A stretch of 17,741 bases of DNA from Halobacteriales archaeon SW_5_68_122 (lineage in GTDB: Archaea; Halobacteriota; Halobacteria; Halobacteriales; Haloarculaceae). The position numbers and the translations under genes are program-made. Location of the stretch: NCBI GenBank assembly GCA_003022815.1, contig PXSL01000060.1, positions 1-17,741 of the forward strand, given 5' to 3'. The notes below the pieces were generated by a model. The model did no database searches and was not told the origin of the DNA. It saw only the letters and a list, made by a program, of their open reading frames with translations. This document shows positions 14,412 through 17,741 of the stretch, piece by piece; the first letter of the stretch is position 1, and each line of letters opens with the position of its first letter.

Positions 14412-15527
14412 ATGATACGGACCCTCGACGACCTCGAGGCCGACGGGGCGGCGCTCGGGGTTCGCATCGACATCGAACTCTGCGACCGCGGCGCCCGGGT
14501 GGCGCTCCTCGCCCACCAGGGGCGCCCCGGCGGCGAGGAGTTCAGCGACCTGTCGGTCCACGCCGACTGCCTCGACGACTTGCTGGCGGCGCCAGTCGAG
14601 TACTGCGACGCCACGTTCACCGAGGCCGCCCGCGAGGCCGTCGCCGCCCTCGACGCTGGCGGTGTCGTCCTGCTGGAGAACACCCGCTTTTACTCCGAGG
14701 AGTACATGTCGTTCCCACCGGCGGAGGCCGCCGACACCTACCTCGTCTCGGAGCTCGCCCCTGCCCTGGACGCCTACGTCAACGACGCCTTCGCCGCCGC
14801 CCACCGCAAGCAGCCCTCAATCGTCGGCTTCCCGAAGGTCCTGCCCGCCTACGCCGGTCGGGTGATAGAACGGGAGCTGGAGGTGCTGGGCAGCATCGCT
14901 GAGAGCCCCGAACCCCGGGTGTACGTCCTCGGCGGGGCGAAGGTCGACGACTCCATCGGGGTCGCGCGGTCGGTTCTCGAACGGGGCCTCGCCGACGCGG
15001 TGCTCACGGCCGGCATCGTCGGCAACGCCTTCCTGCTCGCGGACGGCGTCTCGCTGGGGGCGGCGTCGGCGGCCGTCGTCAACGAGCGGAGCCACGAGGC
15101 GGTCAAGTCCGCCGGCGACCTGCTGGACGACTTCAGCCACCGGGTCTACATGCCGCGGGACATCGCCGTCGAGCGGAACGACGATCGCGTCGAAATCGAG
15201 CTCTCGGAGCTGCCGGCCGAGGAGTCGGCCATGGACGTCGGCGCCCGGACGCTTGCGGCCTACGCGGAGGTCCTCGAGGATGCCGGCACGGCCATTCTCA
15301 ACGGCCCGCCGGGGGTCTTCGAGGACGAGCGCTTCGAGACCGGCACCCGGGAGCTGTACGACGCGGCGACCCGCGCCGAGATGAGCATCGTCGGCGGCGG
15401 CGACACCGCCGCGGCGATGCGACAGCTCGGCGTTGAGGGGTTCAATCACGTCTCGACCGGGGGCGGGGCCGCCCTCCGAATGCTCTCCGGGGAGTCGCTG
15501 CCGGGCGTCGAGGTCCTCCGGGAGTGA
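14412..15527 (+). CDS. pgk: Phosphoglycerate kinase with an apparent N-terminal internal deletion
   Basis: A 371-residue member of the PGK family, which interconverts 1,3-bisphosphoglycerate + ADP and 3-phosphoglycerate + ATP in glycolysis and gluconeogenesis. Clear blocks are LLAHQGRPGG (32-41), LLENTRFYSEEYM (87-99), AYVNDAFAAAHRKQPS (121-136), LPAYAGRVIERELEVLG (144-160), YVLGGAKVDDS (171-181), ILNGPPGVFED (295-305), SIVGGGDTAAA (325-335) and STGGGAALRML (348-358). Haloarchaeal PGKs are about 400 residues. Here GVRIDI (16-21) runs straight into ELCDRGARV, skipping about 30 residues that normally follow. That segment carries the Asn and Arg equivalent to yeast Asn25 and Arg38, which bind 3-phosphoglycerate. 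The reading frame is intact. It overlaps the acetyltransferase gene by four bases. Confidence 0.9.
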   Translation: MIRTLDDLEADGAALGVRIDIELCDRGARVALLAHQGRPGGEEFSDLSVHADCLDDLLAAPVEYCDATFTEAAREAVAALDAGGVVLLENTRFYSEEYMSFPPAEAADTYLVSELAPALDAYVNDAFAAAHRKQPSIVGFPKVLPAYAGRVIERELEVLGSIAESPEPRVYVLGGAKVDDSIGVARSVLERGLADAVLTAGIVGNAFLLADGVSLGAASAAVVNERSHEAVKSAGDLLDDFSHRVYMPRDIAVERNDDRVEIELSELPAEESAMDVGARTLAAYAEVLEDAGTAILNGPPGVFEDERFETGTRELYDAATRAEMSIVGGGDTAAAMRQLGVEGFNHVSTGGGAALRMLSGESLPGVEVLRE

Positions 15528-16072
15528 CCGCCCACGACGCGCCGCCGGGCTACCGCATCGAGGCCGGCGATACCGACGACGCCGAGGCGCTGGCGGCGCT
15601 GTGGGTCGAGTTGGCCGACGGCCAGCGCCGTCACGGCTCGCACCTTCGGGCGGCGCCGAACCACGACCGCATCCGCGATGCCATGCTCCAGCACGCCGTC
15701 ACCGACACTGTGCTCTTCGCCCGCAAGCAGGTGACAGACGGTGGGGCGAGCGGCGACGAGGAGACGGCCGGCGACGTCGTCGGGTTCGTCACCTTCGGCC
15801 GGGAGTCCGAGCGGTACACACAGGACCTCGCCCGCGGCATTGTGCACAACATCTACGTCCGCGAGGGCGACCGGGGGGTCGGCGTCGGCGCCGCGCTGCT
15901 GTCGGCCGCCGAGCGGGCCCTCGGCGAGCGTGGCGTCGACGCGGTCGCCCTGCAGGCGATGGCCGCAAACGAGGCGGCCCGCCGCTTCTACCGCCGAAAC
16001 GGCTACGAGGCCCACCGCGTCGAACTCGAGAAGCCGCTCGAAAGCGATAGCCTCACAACGGACGACGAATAA
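15524..16072 (+). CDS. GNAT-family N-acetyltransferase, GTG start
   Basis: A 182-residue acetyl-CoA-dependent acetyltransferase of unknown substrate. The acetyl-CoA-binding motif A is clear: IYVREGDRGVGVGAALLSAAERAL (110-133), with the R-x-x-G-x-G-A core at 117-123. Motif B follows as ANEAARRFYRRNGYEAH (148-164). The N-terminal part IEAGDTDDAEALAALWVEL is the usual first strand and helix. The GTG at 15524 overlaps the pgk stop as GTGA, so the gene is translationally coupled to pgk. An Asp/Glu-rich linker near 72-84 (DGGASGDEETAGD) is an insertion between strands. The stop is 11 bases before the tRNA, so run-through transcription into the tRNA is possible. Confidence 0.9.
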   Translation: MTAHDAPPGYRIEAGDTDDAEALAALWVELADGQRRHGSHLRAAPNHDRIRDAMLQHAVTDTVLFARKQVTDGGASGDEETAGDVVGFVTFGRESERYTQDLARGIVHNIYVREGDRGVGVGAALLSAAERALGERGVDAVALQAMAANEAARRFYRRNGYEAHRVELEKPLESDSLTTDDE

Positions 16073-16083
16073 ATCCCGGACGC

Positions 16084-16157
16084 GCCAGGGGAGCTTGGGC
16101 GGTTCAAGCACCCGACTTGTAATCGGGAGTTCGGGGGTTCAAATCCCTCCCCTGGCT
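16084..16157 (+). tRNA. tRNA-Thr (anticodon UGU)
   Basis: Folds as a complete 74-base cloverleaf without CCA. Acceptor GCCAGGG (16084-16090) pairs with CCCTGGC (16150-16156), with discriminator T as usual for archaeal threonine tRNAs. D stem is GCTT/AAGC, anticodon stem is CCCGA/TCGGG around the loop CTTGTAA (anticodon TGT), and T arm is GGGGG-TTCAAAT-CCCTC. There is no intron. It reads ACA codons. The 3' half is duplicated twice downstream, the pattern left by integration at tRNA genes. Confidence 0.95.
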
Positions 16158-16236
16158 CTTCTGTCCGAGCGACGTGAGGACGAAGAGCGGCGAGCGGATT
16201 TGAACCCTGGGAGACGAGCGAAGCGAGTCTCCCTCC

Positions 16237-16260
16237 GGTTCAATATCCCTCCCCTGGCTT
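16237..16260 (+). repeat. tRNA-Thr 3'-end copy 1 (att-like)
   Basis: Repeats the T-arm and acceptor 3' side of the tRNA (16136-16157), with one extra base in the T-loop (CAATATCCC against CAAATCCC). Similarity continues about 20 bases past the tRNA end into the GAGCGACG(T/C)GAGG stretch. Confidence 0.85.
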
Positions 16261-16267
16261 GTCTGCG

Positions 16268-16319
16268 CGAGCGACGCGAGGCGCGACCGAAGGAAGCGCC
16301 TCGAAATGCGCGAGCGGCG
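16268..16319 (+). repeat. 52-bp direct repeat, copy A
   Basis: Matches 16494-16545 at 50 of 52 positions. It contains the perfect hairpin CGAGGCGC (16277-16284) with GCGCCTCG (16296-16303). Confidence 0.85.
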
Positions 16320-16398
16320 AAGCCGTGAGCGACAGCGAGCGCGACACGCTTCGGTGGGATATTGAACCCTGAAAGGTGAGCGAAGCGAGCCTTTCTCC

Positions 16399-16422
16399 GG
16401 TTCAATATCCCTCCCCTGGCTT
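16399..16422 (+). repeat. tRNA-Thr 3'-end copy 2 (att-like)
   Basis: Identical to copy 1 over 24 bases and similar for a further 24 bases upstream (GAGCGAAGCGAG followed by pyrimidines and CTCC). Copies 1 and 2 are therefore derived from each other and not independently from the tRNA. Confidence 0.85.
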
Positions 16423-16493
16423 GGCGAGACGCCGAACCCGTGAGGCGTCTCGAGGACGTCGAGCGGGGAGCGGAGTGACCCGCGAGACCGGCC

Positions 16494-16545
16494 CGAGCGA
16501 CGCGAGGCGCGACCGAAGGGAGCGCCTCGAAATGCGCGAGTGGCG
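16494..16545 (+). repeat. 52-bp direct repeat, copy B
   Basis: Second copy of the 52-bp repeat, 226 bases further on, with two substitutions, one in the hairpin loop and one near the 3' end. The hairpin stem is unchanged. Confidence 0.85.
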
Positions 16546-16744
16546 GGGGACCGAGGCCCCCCGGACCGTGCGAACGGCGGCCTCGGGGCGCCGTGAGCAG
16601 ACGGCGAAGCCGCGAGCGACAGCGAGAACGACGAACCCTGGGCGACGACGAGACGGGTAGCACGCGGGAACTACGCCGAATTTGAGTCCCAGTCTAGACC
16701 GAATCCGGAGAAGCATGAAGTGTGTACGCTCGCCTTCCGAACGT

Positions 16745-16885
16745 ATGAGCGTAGAGAATCACGCACGTGCGGCTGACGAGCCGCTCGTCCGGTCAGTCAG
16801 ACTCGAGGATGGCGGGTTGATACTCTACGACCCGGACAACGACGAGGCGTGGATACAGGCCGACGGCCCGGGCTCGCTGGTCTGA
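16745..16885 (+). CDS. Very small conserved haloarchaeal protein (DUF7331-like), function unknown
   Basis: A 46-residue acidic protein, MSVENHARAADEPLVRSVRL followed by EDGGLILYDPDNDEAWIQADGPGSLV. The pattern LILYDPDNDEAWIQAD resembles a family of very short haloarchaeal proteins that I recall as DUF7331; a profile search would be needed. It probably forms a small beta hairpin sheet. Nothing suggests catalysis, membrane insertion or secretion. The frame is also open from an ATG at 16715, preceded by GGAG, which would add ten residues (MKCVRSPSER). I favour 16745 because the added part looks non-conserved. It stands alone between the palindrome array and a deleted TnpB element. Confidence 0.65.
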   Translation: MSVENHARAADEPLVRSVRLEDGGLILYDPDNDEAWIQADGPGSLV

Positions 16886-16911
16886 TACTGATTACTGGTA
16901 CCTGTCTCCCG

Positions 16912-16933
16912 GCACGACCATACGTCGTCGTGC
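16912..16933 (+). repeat. Hairpin downstream of the small gene
   Basis: GCACGAC (16912-16918) pairs with GTCGTGC (16927-16933), and a second short hairpin CTGAC/GTCAG follows at 16951-16964. No T-run follows, so a terminator role is uncertain. Confidence 0.4.
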
Positions 16934-16984
16934 GGTCAACGCCGAAATGACTGACGGTAGTCAGCGTGAAGCGGCGGCTCAGGC

Positions 16985-17334
16985 GTAAACTACCCCGACC
17001 TACTTGCTCCCTCGGGCCTTGCGGCCCTCAGTCACTGCTTGAGGGCGAGGCTTTCCAGCACCGCAATTGTGCCCCGCGGCCCCATGCATGGGCGCGGCCC
17101 GGCTTCCTCTTGCCGTTCCACGATGAGGGCGGCGGGTCGGAGCAGTGCTGCGACCCGCGCTTCCCGGACCCGTCCCGTGGATTGTCCCGCCGGTTTAATT
17201 GCCGGTGAGGACGGCAGTACCATACAGAACGGGCCGAGAGGAGCTAACTCTTGCGGTTTGGTCTTCCGTTCCCACGCGCTTCCTCCCCGGCCTACTCGCT
17301 CCCTTCCGTCGCTCCGTGAGGCCGGGGGCTCCGC
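16985..17334 (-). mobile_element. Internally deleted TnpB element (MITE-like), minus orientation
   Basis: Read on the minus strand, the 350 bases start with the GC-rich element shared with the intact TnpB element and continue with a left-end-like block AAACCGCAAGAGTTAGCTCC (17259-17240). They end with a right-end scaffold finishing GGGGTAGTTTAC (16996-16985). The scaffold has a hairpin GGGCC-GCAA-GGCCC (17027-17014), and its stretch AAAGCCTCGCCCTCAA aligns with AAAGCCCCTCACTCAA of the intact element. No RuvC motif remains. A minus-strand open frame to 17032 ending GTIAVLESLALKQ may be a decayed tnpB tail. The rest of the gene-free gap (16886-16984) holds only the short hairpins noted separately. 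Confidence 0.6.
17281..17334 (-). repeat. GC-rich structured element, copy 2
   Basis: The minus strand carries GCGGAGCCCCCGGC (17334-17321) and GCGAGTAGGCCGGGGAGGA (17299-17281), identical to blocks at 8486-8499 and 8539-8557. CCCCGGCCT (17327-17319) pairs with AGGCCGGGG (17293-17285). It begins two bases after the histidine kinase stop codon. Confidence 0.65.
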
Positions 17335-17335
17335 A

Positions 17336-17741
17336 CTACCGTTCGCGCTGAAGATCGGCCAGCGTCTGGACGCCGCTGATTTCGAAGCGGGCGCCGCCAC
17401 TGGCGTTCTCGGCGGCGGCTATCTCCCACCCGTGGGCCTCGACGATGCTCCTGACGATGGCTAGGCCGAGACCGGTGCCCTCCTCGCCGGTGGTGTAGCC
17501 GGCCTCGAAGATCTCGTCGCGCTTGTGGTCGGGGATGCCGGGCCCGTCGTCGGCGATGTAGAACCCCTCGCCGTCCTCGAGCATTCCGACGGTTATCCCA
17601 ACGTCCTCGCCGCCGTGCTCGATGGCGTTCCGGAACAGGTTCTCGAAGAGCCGCCGGAGCCGCTCGCCGTCGGCGGTTATCGCCGACAGGCCGTCGTAGC
17701 TCATCTCGGCGCGTTTCTGGTCGATGGTGCCCCACGCGAGC
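17336..17741 (-). CDS. Sensor histidine kinase, C-terminal ATPase domain (N-terminus beyond window)
   Basis: The frame is open from base 17741 to the TAG at 17338-17336, about 134 codons, so the N-terminal sensor and phosphoacceptor domains are outside the window. The visible part is a HATPase_c domain. It has the N-box ENLFRNAIEHG, G1 box ADDGPGIPDHKRDEIF, a short lid GYTTGEEGTGLGLAIVRSIVEAHG containing the G2 box, and the end GGARFEI. The tail VQTLADLQRER is short, so the protein ends at the kinase core with no receiver domain. The apparent ATG at 17704 is internal: in-frame codons upstream continue the kinase helix (LAWGTIDQKRAE). Signal and partner are unknown from this fragment. Confidence 0.92.
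   Translation of the reverse strand, partial: LAWGTIDQKRAEMSYDGLSAITADGERLRRLFENLFRNAIEHGGEDVGITVGMLEDGEGFYIADDGPGIPDHKRDEIFEAGYTTGEEGTGLGLAIVRSIVEAHGWEIAAAENASGGARFEISGVQTLADLQRER

Larger units (their letters stand above)
16158..16660. repeat. Post-tRNA palindrome array (no gene)
   Basis: About 500 bases without a credible gene, built of nested inverted repeats. Arms include GGGAGAC/GTCTCCC (16209-16215, 16227-16233), a 13-bp perfect pair (16356-16368, 16399-16411), GAAAGG/CCTTTC (16371-16376, 16390-16395), CGAGACGCC/GGCGTCTCG (16425-16433, 16444-16452) and CCGAGGCC/GGCCTCGG (16551-16558, 16579-16586). Loops repeatedly contain GAGCGAAGCGAG-like sequence. A minus-strand open frame across it is an artefact of repetition. 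Confidence 0.8.

Noticed and set aside
16158..16660. CRISPR array
   Set aside because: Repeat units are unequal in length and spacing, are built of nested palindromes, and there are no regular unique spacers or cas genes.
16139..16663. Minus-strand 174-codon open frame with repeated QARGGILNRR blocks
   Set aside because: The repeated peptide blocks come from translating the tRNA 3'-end copies and palindromes; nothing points to a protein.
17032..17400. Minus-strand 122-codon open frame
   Set aside because: It begins inside the histidine kinase in another frame and runs through the deleted TnpB element. Only its last part might be a tnpB remnant.

Overview
The window looks like chromosomal DNA of a haloarchaeon. 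GC content is high, the predicted proteins are acidic and rich in Asp and Glu, and several protein types are typical of Halobacteria: archaeal GTP cyclohydrolase III, a Bat-type HTH regulator, small conserved haloarchaeal families, a Tat-exported lipoprotein binding protein, and TnpB transposon genes. TATA boxes about 27 bases before several start codons suggest leaderless transcripts. The genus cannot be fixed from the sequence alone.

Layout. Positions 1-3431 (minus) hold an archaeal type IV pilus-like secretion pair: a VirB11/TadA-type ATPase followed by a TadC/PilC-type membrane platform protein that runs off the left edge. A minus-strand polytopic membrane protein of unknown role (3533-4243) lies upstream. 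Positions 4392-6980 are a housekeeping stretch: a small conserved protein (plus), a Bat-like HTH regulator (minus), a second small conserved protein (plus, GTG start) and GTP cyclohydrolase III (plus, GTG start). A perfect 16-bp inverted repeat sits between the last two.

Positions 7103-14213 are a branched-chain amino acid/amide (HAAT/Liv-type) ABC transporter locus. The binding protein is on the plus strand and converges on a tightly overlapping minus-strand operon livH-livM-livG-livF. An IS1341-type (stand-alone TnpB) element sits in the convergent gap, with its right end at the livF stop codon. The binding protein appears circularly permuted: the strand-helix unit that normally begins the mature domain is at its C-terminus, behind a linker. 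Positions 14412-16157 hold pgk, a GNAT acetyltransferase and tRNA-Thr(UGU), all plus strand. The pgk product appears to lack about 30 residues near its N-terminus, including the segment that carries substrate-binding residues in other PGKs.

The right end is accessory-looking. Downstream of tRNA-Thr lie about 500 bp of nested palindromes, two further copies of the tRNA 3' end and a 52-bp near-identical direct repeat. After these come a very small conserved protein, a 350-bp internally deleted TnpB element (MITE-like, minus) and the C-terminal ATPase domain of a sensor histidine kinase cut by the right edge. I do not claim a new defence or metabolic system. The strongest unusual signals are the permuted binding protein, the shortened PGK, the post-tRNA palindrome array and the pair of related TnpB elements that share both ends.
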